Below, one piece after another: positions 6,693 through 14,034 of a stretch of 14,781 bases of DNA. The stretch comes from Clostridia bacterium. GTDB taxonomy: Bacteria > Bacillota > Clostridia > Christensenellales > Borkfalkiaceae. Where the stretch lies: positions 1-14,781 of the forward strand of contig JAFVRU010000007.1 of NCBI GenBank assembly GCA_017504065.1, read 5' to 3'. The translations under genes and the position numbers were made by a program. Within the stretch, counting starts at the first letter, position 1. Each line of letters starts with the position of its first letter. Below the pieces are notes generated by a model, which was not told the origin of the DNA, did no database searches, and worked only from the letters and a program-made list of their open reading frames with translations.

Positions 6693-7340
6693 TTATAACA
6701 CCGCTCCGATCGCCTGAATGGCTTCCGCGCGATCCTTGCTGTTCGTTTTTACGTAGACGGTCGAAACGTAGTTCCGCGTCGTACCTTCCGTCAATTTCAA
6801 CGCCGCCGAGATCTGCCGATTGGTGAACCCTTCGTACAGCATGAGCGCGACTTCCACTTCCCGATCGGAGAACGAGAACGCGCGGGCGAGTTTGATTTCC
6901 CGATCCGCCGCCACCGTTTTCGCCGCATCCGTAATCCGTCTCGCGATCTTCGCGGGCAAAATCGTATCCCCTTGGTGGGCGTTTTTTACCGCGTCGATGA
7001 GCGCGTTTCCGCCGATATCTTTCAATAAATACCCGCTCGCCCCGTAGTTGATTGCATTCAAAATATAATCGCTATCGTCAAACGTCGTCAAAATCAGCAC
7101 TTTTGTTTGCGGATATTCCGTCTTGATCCGTTGCGTTGCGACAACGCCGTTCATATTCGGCATACGGATATCCATTAAAACCACGTCGGGCAACGCTACG
7201 GACATCTTTTGCAGCGCGTCGAACCCGTCCAACGCCGTACCCACGACTTCGAGCATGGAGTCCGTTTCCAAAACGCTTTTGATCTCGTCCGCCAAATCTT
7301 TTTGATCGTCCACTACCAATACTTTGATCTTCTCTTGCAT
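6693..7340 (-). CDS. NarL/FixJ-family response regulator
   Basis: The 215-residue protein has a receiver domain (about 4-120) with the acidic pair DD (11-12), phospho-acceptor D57 in LMDIRMPNMNG, the TT switch (85-86) and K107 in GYLLKD. A LuxR-type helix-turn-helix follows (about 155-212), with FSDREVEVALMLYEGFTNRQ and EGTTRNYVSTVYVKT. The frame extends to a TTG at 7352, but AAAAGG abuts that codon directly, while the ATG at 7340 starts the receiver in the usual way. I prefer ATG, although its ribosome site is weak and coupling to the kinase gene is likely. It is the cognate partner of the kinase just upstream. Target genes are not evident, though cysK is in the same operon. Confidence 0.93.
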   Translation of the reverse strand: MQEKIKVLVVDDQKDLADEIKSVLETDSMLEVVGTALDGFDALQKMSVALPDVVLMDIRMPNMNGVVATQRIKTEYPQTKVLILTTFDDSDYILNAINYGASGYLLKDIGGNALIDAVKNAHQGDTILPAKIARRITDAAKTVAADREIKLARAFSFSDREVEVALMLYEGFTNRQISAALKLTEGTTRNYVSTVYVKTNSKDRAEAIQAIGAVL

Positions 7341-7356
7341 AATTTTTCCCAACCTT

Positions 7357-8658
7357 TTATTTATCAGCCGTCATTTGCAAACGGATTTCAAACCCGTCGC
7401 CTTGTTCGGAAACAAATTGCACGTCCCCGCCGAGCGCTTTCGCCCGCTCCTGCATCGTCGTCAACCCGAACCCGAGCGAAAGCTCGCTCGCGTTCACGCC
7501 CTTGCCGTTATCGGAAAGCAAAAACTCGATCTTCTCGCCGACTTTTTTCAGTTCAAACCAAAACGCCGTCGCCCCGCCGTGCCGCAAGCCGTTGGAAATA
7601 CCTTCCTTTAACGTATTGCATAAAAACCGATGCTTGGCTTCGGATACGGCAAGTTCGTCGATTTCCGAACGAATGGTGATCCCCGTGCCGTCCGTCGTTT
7701 CGTAAATGACGTCTTGCAAGGCGTTTTTCAAAGTCTTTCCACCGCCTTGCCCCGACAACAAATGCACGCTTGTACGCAGTTCTTCCAAAGCGTGTTTCGC
7801 CTGCAAATTCGCCGCGATAATCTTACTTTTCGCTTCTTCAGGGCTTTGATCGAACGTGCGTTTCGCCGCTTCCGTCTGCATAATGACGGTCGTGATCGAA
7901 TGCCCCGCCGTATCGTGAATCTCTTTCGCAATCCGTTGCCGTTCTTCCAAAGCCGTTACTTCCGCTACGACTTCGTAGGCTTTTTCCAGCTCCTTTTTCC
8001 GTTCGTCAAGCTCGGTCAACGCGCGGTCGAGTTTCAAAAACTGACGGTAGAACGCGAGCGCGATTTGCACGACTAAAAAATGCAATAACAGCGAAAACGC
8101 AGCCCCGAATGCGTCGCGGAAAATGGGCAAAAATTCCACGTTCCCACCGATACGGAAATACAGCCGCGCCGCGTAACAAACGGCGTATAACGGCATACCG
8201 ATACAAAACATCCAAATCGCGGGACGAGTTTTGTCCGCGCTCATATAAAACTCCGTCAATACAAGCATGTATACGATGATCGGGTACGAACCGTTGGTGA
8301 AGAACAAAAACCCGCAAGCGAGCACCGCGTCCAATACGTTAAAGATCATTCGACCCGCCGTGTGCTTGATGACGAACAGCTTGAGCGCCACGGAAAGCGT
8401 TAAAGCGCTCTCTAAAACGAGCAATGCGAAAAAGTTTTTCCAACCGCCCCATTCTTCGAAGCGGTCGAGCTGTTGTAAAAGCATCAACGCTTCTACGATC
8501 ACCAAAACGATAAAAATCAGCCATTTTCCGAAAAAGAGAAACTGCCGCTCGTTACGGAAATCATATTTCCCGAACAAGCGCACGAAATAAGAACGAAGCC
8601 GTTTGTCTTCGCCTTTTTCCGTCTTGTTTTTTGCTTTCTTGGGCTCTTTTTCGTTCAT
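7357..8658 (-). CDS. Membrane sensor histidine kinase, NarL/DesK class (HisKA_3)
   Basis: The 433-residue kinase has a basic N-terminus and six predicted membrane helices (about 41-62, 73-94, 101-121, 123-141, 147-168 and 177-204) with little extracytoplasmic sequence. Sensing is thus likely within the membrane, as in DesK-like kinases. A short coiled coil (205-236) leads to the HisKA_3 dimerisation domain, with phospho-acceptor H248 in KEIHDTAGH. The ATPase domain shows the N box (E352, N356), the G1 box DNGKG (383-387) and GFGL (396-399). AAGGAA precedes the ATG by 5 nt. It starts 9 nt after the radC stop and is followed at once by the response regulator. The signal is unknown. Confidence 0.93.
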   Translation of the reverse strand: MNEKEPKKAKNKTEKGEDKRLRSYFVRLFGKYDFRNERQFLFFGKWLIFIVLVIVEALMLLQQLDRFEEWGGWKNFFALLVLESALTLSVALKLFVIKHTAGRMIFNVLDAVLACGFLFFTNGSYPIIVYMLVLTEFYMSADKTRPAIWMFCIGMPLYAVCYAARLYFRIGGNVEFLPIFRDAFGAAFSLLLHFLVVQIALAFYRQFLKLDRALTELDERKKELEKAYEVVAEVTALEERQRIAKEIHDTAGHSITTVIMQTEAAKRTFDQSPEEAKSKIIAANLQAKHALEELRTSVHLLSGQGGGKTLKNALQDVIYETTDGTGITIRSEIDELAVSEAKHRFLCNTLKEGISNGLRHGGATAFWFELKKVGEKIEFLLSDNGKGVNASELSLGFGLTTMQERAKALGGDVQFVSEQGDGFEIRLQMTADK

Positions 8659-8667
8659 TTGTATTCC

Positions 8668-9375
8668 TTATCCTTCCAGCGTTTGTTGCCGTCTGCCGTC
8701 GGAGTCTTTTAATCCGCCGCCGATATAGAAGCTGTATACGCCGTCCCGACCGTAAATGACGTGGTCGCACAACAATACGTTATGCGCGCCGCAAATTTCT
8801 TGGCAACGCTTGGTGGTAGCAAAGTCCGCCTGCGACGGTCTACTCGATCCGAGCGGATGATTGTGCACCACGACTACGCCCGCGGGTTTTACGCGTACGA
8901 GCGTTTCGGCAAACTCACCCGACAAAAACTCCACCATGCGCGGGGAGTGTACGGAAAACCGTTGCAAGCCGAACACTTCCCTATCCGAGCGCAAGAAATA
9001 GACGTCGAAAACTTCTTCCGTTTCGCGGTAATAATATTTCTTTGCGTACGCGAGAAATTGATCTACCGAGAATTCCCCGCTGTAAATTTTTAAATTGGTC
9101 GTATAGTACCTTTCCTGAAAAATCCCGATACAGCGCAAAAACGCAGCGGCATTTTTCCCGATCCCTTCCACGCGTTGCAAATCTTCCATAGACGCCGCGA
9201 ACACTTGCGGGATCGAGCCGAACTCCGCAAGCAACCGATGCGCAATGTCGTTGGTGTTCCGTCTGGGAATCGCGGAGAACAGCAACAGCTCCAACAACTC
9301 GTGTTCCAAAACCGAGTTTTCAGCGCTCGCCAATTTTTCGATGAGTCTTGCTCTGTGTCCTTCGTGTAACGACAT
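8668..9375 (-). CDS. radC: RadC-family JAMM-domain protein
   Basis: The 235-residue protein matches the RadC/YsxA family. The N-terminal part carries a helix-hairpin-helix (VEGIGKN, about 69-75), and the C-terminal MPN/JAMM domain carries the metal motif HNHP...PSQAD, with H171, H173, S181 and D184 in the HxH-x7-S-xx-D spacing. Despite the name, a repair role has not held up; related MPN domains are peptidases, and the activity here is unknown. The open frame extends to 9537, but the promoter at 9401-9429 and a GGAG site 6 nt before the ATG at 9375 fix the start. The usual HPREVF segment is divergent (SPRMVEF). It is the first gene of the radC-kinase-regulator-cysK operon. Confidence 0.9.
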   Translation of the reverse strand: MSLHEGHRARLIEKLASAENSVLEHELLELLLFSAIPRRNTNDIAHRLLAEFGSIPQVFAASMEDLQRVEGIGKNAAAFLRCIGIFQERYYTTNLKIYSGEFSVDQFLAYAKKYYYRETEEVFDVYFLRSDREVFGLQRFSVHSPRMVEFLSGEFAETLVRVKPAGVVVVHNHPLGSSRPSQADFATTKRCQEICGAHNVLLCDHVIYGRDGVYSFYIGGGLKDSDGRRQQTLEG

Positions 9376-9400
9376 AATTACTCCATTCAAGTTTTTTACC

Positions 9401-9429
9401 ATTGTAGCATACTTTTCGCTAAAAGTCAA
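9401..9429 (-). promoter_or_regulatory. Sigma-A promoter of the radC-kinase-regulator-cysK operon
   Basis: On the minus strand TTGACT (9424-9429) and TACAAT (9401-9406) are 17 bp apart. The predicted start near 9394 gives a leader of about 20 nt, with a GGAG site before the radC ATG at 9375. Confidence 0.85.
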
Positions 9430-9437
9430 AGCGGACC

Positions 9438-9462
9438 GCGGAAAAAAATTATTTTTTTCCGC
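9438..9462. repeat. 25-bp inverted repeat between divergent promoters
   Basis: GCGGAAAAAAA, TTA and TTTTTTTCCGC form perfect 11-bp arms around a 3-base centre. The right arm can also pair with an upstream AAAGCGG (9428-9434 with 9459-9465). The repeat lies between the radC -35 and the pepV-like gene's promoter and is not in either predicted transcript. It may be an operator or a DNA-structure element. Confidence 0.6.
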
Positions 9463-9478
9463 TTTGCCCCTTATTTTG

Positions 9479-9507
9479 TTTACGAAATCCTGAAAATTGT
9501 GTATAAT
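9479..9507 (+). promoter_or_regulatory. Promoter of the PepV-like dipeptidase gene
   Basis: TATAAT at 9502-9507 is an exact -10. The hexamer at the 17-bp spacing, TTTACG (9479-9484), is a weak -35; TTGTTT (9476-9481) would require a 20-bp spacer. The predicted start is near 9514, which rules out translation starts before about 9520. Confidence 0.6.
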
Positions 9508-9561
9508 ATATACTGTCAGGGGAATTTTTTCCCGCAAGTAAGTGTTAGGATGGCTTCGGTT

Positions 9562-11028
9562 ATGGAAAACGTTATGACAAACTATTTCAACGAGATCGTA
9601 AACTCCACCGTCGAAATTTTGAAATTCGATTCTTCGATGCAGCCTGCGGACGGAGCATATCCGTTCGGCAAAGAAACGGCGGATTGTTTACAGTATTTTC
9701 TTGATCTTGCAAGTTCCATGGGCTTTGAAACGCGCAACTACGACAATTACGTCGGCGAAGTTGTGTTCGGCGAAGGCAAGGAGTTTGCGATTTTGGCGCA
9801 TTTGGACGTCGTACCCGCGGGCAACGGTTGGAAATATCCCCCGTTTGGCGGCGTGATCAACGACGACGTGTCGGACGGCGGCGTTACGGGCACGAAAATT
9901 TGGGGACGGGGCGCGATGGACGACAAAACGCCCGCCGTCGTTTGCCTGTACTGCTTGAAAGCGTTAAAGGACGAAGGATTTTTGCCCAAACGCAAGATCA
10001 AGCTCATTGTCGGCTGCAACGAAGAATGCGGTTGGAAGTGCATGGAGCATTATAAAAAAGTCGCGCAAATGCCCGACGAAGGGTTCAGCCCCGACGCGAA
10101 TTTCCCTGTCATTTACGCGGAGAAAGGCATTTTGCATTTCACGACCGTCATACCCTTACAAAACGCGCCTTTGACGGCGCTTCGGGCGGGCGAACGGGCG
10201 AATATGGTTTGCGATAGCGCCGTTGCGGTGTTGACTCGGCAGGCGGGCGCAAAACTCGTGCATTACGAGAACCCGATCTCAGGCACGCAATTCTCCTATG
10301 ACAACACGACGAATATTTTACAGGTCCGCGGCAAATCCGCGCACGGTTCGACTCCCGATAAGGGCGCGAACGCTCTGCAAGCCCTGCTTTGTTTCTTGGC
10401 GACGTTCGACGAAGATTGCGCGACGGCATACGACCTGCTTTTTAACGATACCGTGGGTTTGAAAACGTTACAGGACGAAACGGGCGTGTTGACGATGTCG
10501 CCCAACGTTGCCGAATTCAAAAACGGCGCGTTGTATATCAAAACGGATATCCGTTTCCCCGCTACCTACCCCCTTTCCGCCGTGCAGGAAAAATTGGACT
10601 CGTTCGGGCTGGAATACGTGGTGGACAATTACCAAGCTCCCTTATACAACAGCCCGAAAGGCAAACTCATTTCCACGCTCACGGGCATATATAACGAAGT
10701 AACGGGCAAAAACGAAGCCCCGATCGCGATCGGCGGCGGTACGTATGCGAGAGTTCTTAAATGCGGCTGCGCCTTCGGTCCGGAAATCAGCGGCGAAGAA
10801 GATACGATCCACCAAGCGAACGAATACGTTACGTTTGATCGAATCCGTTTGATGAGCGAAATTTATTACAAGGCGATCAAAGCCATCGGCAAAACGTCCG
10901 CAGACGAAGAAAAAATCCGTTTTGCAACGTTAAAAAAATCCTTCCGCCCCGTCGTTTCGGAAACGGAAGAAACCCAGCCTAAGAACGTCAAGTTGTTGAC
11001 GTTAACGGTAAAAACGAAAAAACAATAA
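9562..11028 (+). CDS. pepV: PepV-like M20 dipeptidase (Xaa-His dipeptidase family)
   Basis: PepV-type enzymes are cytoplasmic dizinc dipeptidases that release amino acids from short peptides. Counted from M1 at 9562 (488 residues), the metal and catalytic residues are H80 and D82 (ILAHLDVVPAG), D120 (GRGAMDDK), E154/E155 (GCNEECGWK), D178 and H417 (EEDTIHQANEY). SAHGSTP (H261) marks the lid domain, and IGGGTYAR is characteristic of the PepV branch. The start is uncertain: ATGs at 9550, 9562 and 9574 all fall after the predicted transcript start, and none has a strong ribosome site. The C-terminus extends about 40 residues past the usual end with a basic tail. It is a single gene, divergent from radC. 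Confidence 0.9.
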   Translation: MENVMTNYFNEIVNSTVEILKFDSSMQPADGAYPFGKETADCLQYFLDLASSMGFETRNYDNYVGEVVFGEGKEFAILAHLDVVPAGNGWKYPPFGGVINDDVSDGGVTGTKIWGRGAMDDKTPAVVCLYCLKALKDEGFLPKRKIKLIVGCNEECGWKCMEHYKKVAQMPDEGFSPDANFPVIYAEKGILHFTTVIPLQNAPLTALRAGERANMVCDSAVAVLTRQAGAKLVHYENPISGTQFSYDNTTNILQVRGKSAHGSTPDKGANALQALLCFLATFDEDCATAYDLLFNDTVGLKTLQDETGVLTMSPNVAEFKNGALYIKTDIRFPATYPLSAVQEKLDSFGLEYVVDNYQAPLYNSPKGKLISTLTGIYNEVTGKNEAPIAIGGGTYARVLKCGCAFGPEISGEEDTIHQANEYVTFDRIRLMSEIYYKAIKAIGKTSADEEKIRFATLKKSFRPVVSETEETQPKNVKLLTLTVKTKKQ

Positions 11029-11040
11029 ACTGTAACCTAT

Positions 11041-11071
11041 AAAAGCTCCCCGATCCAATCGGGGAGCTTTT
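11041..11071. terminator. Strong intrinsic terminator, probably bidirectional
   Basis: AAAAGCTCCCCGAT pairs perfectly with ATCGGGGAGCTTTT around a 3-base loop, and on the plus strand it is followed by GTTTTTGTTTT. It ends the dipeptidase gene. On the minus strand the stem itself ends in TTTT and could also stop the oxidoreductase operon. Confidence 0.93.
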
Positions 11072-11080
11072 GTTTTTGTT

Positions 11081-12628
11081 TTATTTCGATAAATAAGCGA
11101 AGATTGCCGATCCGACGCGCAATCCGTCCGCCGCAGACGACGTAATCCCGCCCGCGTACCCCGCGCCTTCGCCACAGGGAAACAAGCCTTGCGCTCCCGT
11201 CGATTGGAAATTATCGTCCCGTTCAATACGCACGGGCGAGCTTGTTCGGCTCTCCACCGCCGTCAAAATCGCGTCGGGGCAAGCGAAGCCTTTTAGCCGT
11301 TTGTCCATATCCAGAGCCGCGTATTTCAAAGCCGTGATGACGGGCGCAGGCAGTACCGTTCTCAAATCCGCGAACGTCGTTCCCGCAGCGTAGGTGGGCA
11401 ACACTTCGCCAAACCGACTGCTTTCTTTATCCGCCAAGAAATCCCCGAGCAGCTGCGTGGGCGCGGCGTAACTCCCGCCGCCCGCTAAAAAAGCGTTCCG
11501 CTCCAATCGGCGTTGAAACTCCACGCCCGCAAGCGGAGAATCGCCGCCGAAATCCGCCTGACTTACCTGTGCGATCAGCGCGCTGTTGGCGTTTGCTCCG
11601 TCGCGTGCAAAATTGCTCATACCGTTGGTAACAACGCAACCCTGCTCGCTCGTTGCGGGCATTACGTACCCGCCCGGGCACATACAAAATGTGAACGCCG
11701 AACGCTCGGGCGTGTGGGAAACCAGCTTATAATCAGCTGCGGGCAAGCGCGTATATTCCTTGCCGTATTGCGCGAATCCGATCTTGGATTGCAAATGCTC
11801 GATCCGCACCCCGACGGCGAAATCCTTTTGCCGCATGGGTACGCCACGACGGTATAGCGTTTCAAACGTGTCGCGGGCGCTATGCCCGATCGCAAGCGCT
11901 ACGGCGGAAACCGGCAAAACTTGCTCCCCCGAGTCGTCTTTGAGTACGACTTCGGTCAGCTTACCGTTTTGAATACGGAAATCGTCCAAACGGGTATGAA
12001 AGGCAATTTTCCCGCCCTGCGCCAAAATATATTCCCGCATGTTCTTCACGACTTTTTTCAAATTGTCGCTGCCGATATGCGGTTTGGATAACCACAAAAT
12101 CTCTTTCGGCGCGCCGAACCGCACAAAAATCTCCAACACTTCGCGGTTGAGCGGACTGTGCGTTTGCGTATTCAGTTTCCCGTCCGAAAACGTACCCGCG
12201 CCCCCTTCGCCGAACTGTACGTTGCTCTCTACGTTTAAAGCACGTTCCCGACAAAAGGCGTTGATATCCCGTTCCCGCTCGTCCACAGGCGCGCCGCGTT
12301 CGATCAACACGGGCATAATCCCGTGATCGAGCAAACGGATCGCGCAAAATAGCCCCGCAGGCCCGCCGCCGACCACAAGCACCGCTTTTTCGGGAGTTTT
12401 CGAGCTCGGCAACCGTTCGAAAGTCCGTTCCTGTTTTTGGGGCGGAGTTTTGGAGAACTCCACCGTATATACGTATCGGACGTTATTTTTATCTCGCGCG
12501 TCAAGCGATTTTTTCTTGATCGCAAAATATCCCGCCTTTCCGCCGAGTTTCTTTGCCGCGATTTTTTCGAGCTCGGTTTCCGACGTTCCAATGGGCAATT
12601 TAATATCCGATAAAGTAAATAATCGCAT
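11081..12628 (-). CDS. FAD-dependent oxidoreductase, COG2509 type
   Basis: The 515-residue flavoprotein has an N-terminal domain of about 80 residues before the Rossmann fold, as usual for the COG2509 family. The FAD-binding motif is VVGGGPAGL (85-93), with E110 as the acidic residue at the end of the second strand. FGEGGAGTFSDGKLN (139-153) and the C-terminal GLFPCGEGAGYAGGI are typical of the family. The true substrate of these enzymes is not known. AGGGGGCAGGT precedes the ATG. The gene begins 11 nt after the stop of the HI0933-type gene, so the two form an operon. No cysteine pair of the disulfide-reductase type is visible. Confidence 0.9.
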   Translation of the reverse strand: MRLFTLSDIKLPIGTSETELEKIAAKKLGGKAGYFAIKKKSLDARDKNNVRYVYTVEFSKTPPQKQERTFERLPSSKTPEKAVLVVGGGPAGLFCAIRLLDHGIMPVLIERGAPVDERERDINAFCRERALNVESNVQFGEGGAGTFSDGKLNTQTHSPLNREVLEIFVRFGAPKEILWLSKPHIGSDNLKKVVKNMREYILAQGGKIAFHTRLDDFRIQNGKLTEVVLKDDSGEQVLPVSAVALAIGHSARDTFETLYRRGVPMRQKDFAVGVRIEHLQSKIGFAQYGKEYTRLPAADYKLVSHTPERSAFTFCMCPGGYVMPATSEQGCVVTNGMSNFARDGANANSALIAQVSQADFGGDSPLAGVEFQRRLERNAFLAGGGSYAAPTQLLGDFLADKESSRFGEVLPTYAAGTTFADLRTVLPAPVITALKYAALDMDKRLKGFACPDAILTAVESRTSSPVRIERDDNFQSTGAQGLFPCGEGAGYAGGITSSAADGLRVGSAIFAYLSK

Positions 12629-12639
12629 ACCTGCCCCCT

Positions 12640-13845
12640 TTATTTACACTTTTTGATGAGCGCGGCAGCCACCGTTTTTGCGGACGAATACGCCCATTGC
12701 AGGTTAAACCCGCCGCATTGTCCGTCCACGTCCAAGATCTCGCCTGCGAAATACAAATTTTTCGCAAAACGGCTTTGTAAATCCCCGTCCGTTTCCGAAA
12801 GCGGAATACCGCCCTTGGTAACCTGCGCGTAATCGAAACCGAGCGTGCCCGTTACCGTCAGCGGAAACGATTTCAAAAATCGTACCGCCGACGCTACGTC
12901 GCCGTCCGCGCGTTTCATAATCGCCCGCCCGATTTGATTGTTCACAATCCCGAACAAAAGCTCCCCGCTTGGAAGATCGGGAAAGGTCTTTTGCTTTTCC
13001 GTTACGATCCGCAGAAGTTGTTCTTCGGAAAAATCGGGCAAAAAGTCCACCGTCAATTCGACTCCGTCCGTAATTTTATCCGCAATGAACGCGGAAATAC
13101 GGAACGTAGCGTCGCCGGAAATCCCGTACTCGGTAAAGAGAATATCTCCTTTTTCCGCGCGCGTTTGCCCCTTTTGTTTCGCAGTCAAAACTCCGTCGGC
13201 TACACGAATGCCTTTCAGCGTTTTCGTGTATTTTGTGTCCGTTTTGAGCTGCACAAGCGACGGATATAAAGTTGTAACCGTATGCCCAAGCGGTTTCACG
13301 AGCGCATACGCGCTCCCGTCCGTTCCGAAATTCTTCGCCGCTTTCCCGCCTGCGCAAACCGCAACGTAATCCGCAAAAATCCGTTCCGTTCCCGACTCGG
13401 TTTGAACGGTTACGAAAAATCCGTCCGACGTTTTCTCCAAGTCGATCGCGCGCGCCTGTAAACGAGTTTCCACTCCCTTACGCGCAATAGAATACCGCAA
13501 CGCGTCCGTGAGCGCGGACGCCTGCTTGCCCGTGGGATAAACCCGTCCCCTGCTGTCTGCGGCAAGCAATACGCCGAGCGACGAAAAATACGTCTGCAAC
13601 GACGTCGGGTCTTGCTCCCGCACAAGCGATTCCGCGCGCGAATTTCTCGTATCTTCTACCGAAAAATACGCTTCCTTGTGCGCGTTTATATTGGTAACGT
13701 TGCCCTGTCCGTTACCCGTCGCGGAAAGTTTCCGACCAAGCCGCTCCCCACGTTCTACGATGATCACGCGGGTTGTTTTGGGCAAAGCGTCCGCTAACAT
13801 CAGCCCCGACGCTCCGCCGCCGATAATCACAATCGTTTGTTCCAT
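12640..13845 (-). CDS. FAD-dependent oxidoreductase, HI0933/YhiN type
   Basis: The 401-residue length is normal for this family (COG2081; often annotated as BaiN-like or aminoacetone-oxidase-like, with unproven substrates). IIGGGASGL (7-15) binds FAD, E30 ends the second strand, and GRKLSATGNGQGNVTN corresponds to the family signature, but with G where most members have C (usually GNGRCNVTN). The C-terminal LYFAGEILDVDGQCGGFNLQWA is diagnostic. The frame stays open upstream to 13917, but the promoter shows that the ATG at 13845 is the start: the Rossmann strand follows directly and no ribosome site exists upstream. It is first of a two-gene operon. Confidence 0.92.
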   Translation of the reverse strand: MEQTIVIIGGGASGLMLADALPKTTRVIIVERGERLGRKLSATGNGQGNVTNINAHKEAYFSVEDTRNSRAESLVREQDPTSLQTYFSSLGVLLAADSRGRVYPTGKQASALTDALRYSIARKGVETRLQARAIDLEKTSDGFFVTVQTESGTERIFADYVAVCAGGKAAKNFGTDGSAYALVKPLGHTVTTLYPSLVQLKTDTKYTKTLKGIRVADGVLTAKQKGQTRAEKGDILFTEYGISGDATFRISAFIADKITDGVELTVDFLPDFSEEQLLRIVTEKQKTFPDLPSGELLFGIVNNQIGRAIMKRADGDVASAVRFLKSFPLTVTGTLGFDYAQVTKGGIPLSETDGDLQSRFAKNLYFAGEILDVDGQCGGFNLQWAYSSAKTVAAALIKKCK

Positions 13846-13851
13846 AAATTT

Positions 13852-13880
13852 ATTGTACCGCATTTGCTTGAAATTGTCAA
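13852..13880 (-). promoter_or_regulatory. Promoter giving a predicted leaderless mRNA
   Basis: On the minus strand TTGACA (13875-13880) and TACAAT (13852-13857) are 17 bp apart. Exactly six bases (AAATTT) separate the -10 from the ATG at 13845, so the expected +1 is the A of the start codon. There is no ribosome site. Confidence 0.8.
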
Positions 13881-13910
13881 ACTTTTTAGAAAAAAACACA
13901 AACTTTTTAG
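13878..13910. repeat. Two 12-bp direct repeats, 21 bp apart
   Basis: CAAACTTTTTAG occurs at 13878-13889 and 13899-13910, a period of 21 bp or two helical turns. The first copy overlaps the -35 of the oxidoreductase operon, and both lie just upstream of the divergent plus-strand promoter. They are candidate operator half-sites, with no known regulator. Confidence 0.5.
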
Positions 13911-13920
13911 GCGGCATATA

Positions 13921-13949
13921 TTGACTTTTTCGAGTTTTTATATTAAAAT
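13921..13949 (+). promoter_or_regulatory. Promoter of the repeat-rich membrane protein gene
   Basis: TTGACT (13921-13926) and TAAAAT (13944-13949) have a 17-bp spacer. The predicted start near 13956 gives a leader of about 79 nt, A/T-rich at first and then containing an 8-bp palindrome TGTATACA (13997-14004). An AAGGAG site lies before the ATG at 14035. Confidence 0.75.
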
Positions 13950-14034
13950 ATAAATATATAAATATATTATCGCATTTTTTGGCGGCGCTCGGCGTATGTA
14001 TACAAGGCGCGACGTTTCAAAAAAAGGAGAAAAT

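Noticed and set aside
7341..7352. A TTG start adding four residues to the response regulator
   Set aside because: The only AAGG sequence abuts that codon with no spacer; the ATG at 7340 fits the receiver domain better.
7209..8076. Several plus-strand ORFs across the two-component genes
   Set aside because: They are antisense to clear kinase and regulator genes, have implausible composition and lack ribosome sites.
9376..9537. A 54-residue N-terminal extension of RadC
   Set aside because: The promoter at 9401-9429 lies within it, and the ATG at 9375 has its own ribosome site and matches the family length.
9499..9549. An upstream GTG start for the PepV-like gene
   Set aside because: It overlaps the TATAAT element, so it would precede the predicted transcript start.
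11513..12347. Overlapping ORFs on both strands inside the COG2509 gene
   Set aside because: They are alternative-frame shadows of a full-length flavoprotein with intact motifs.
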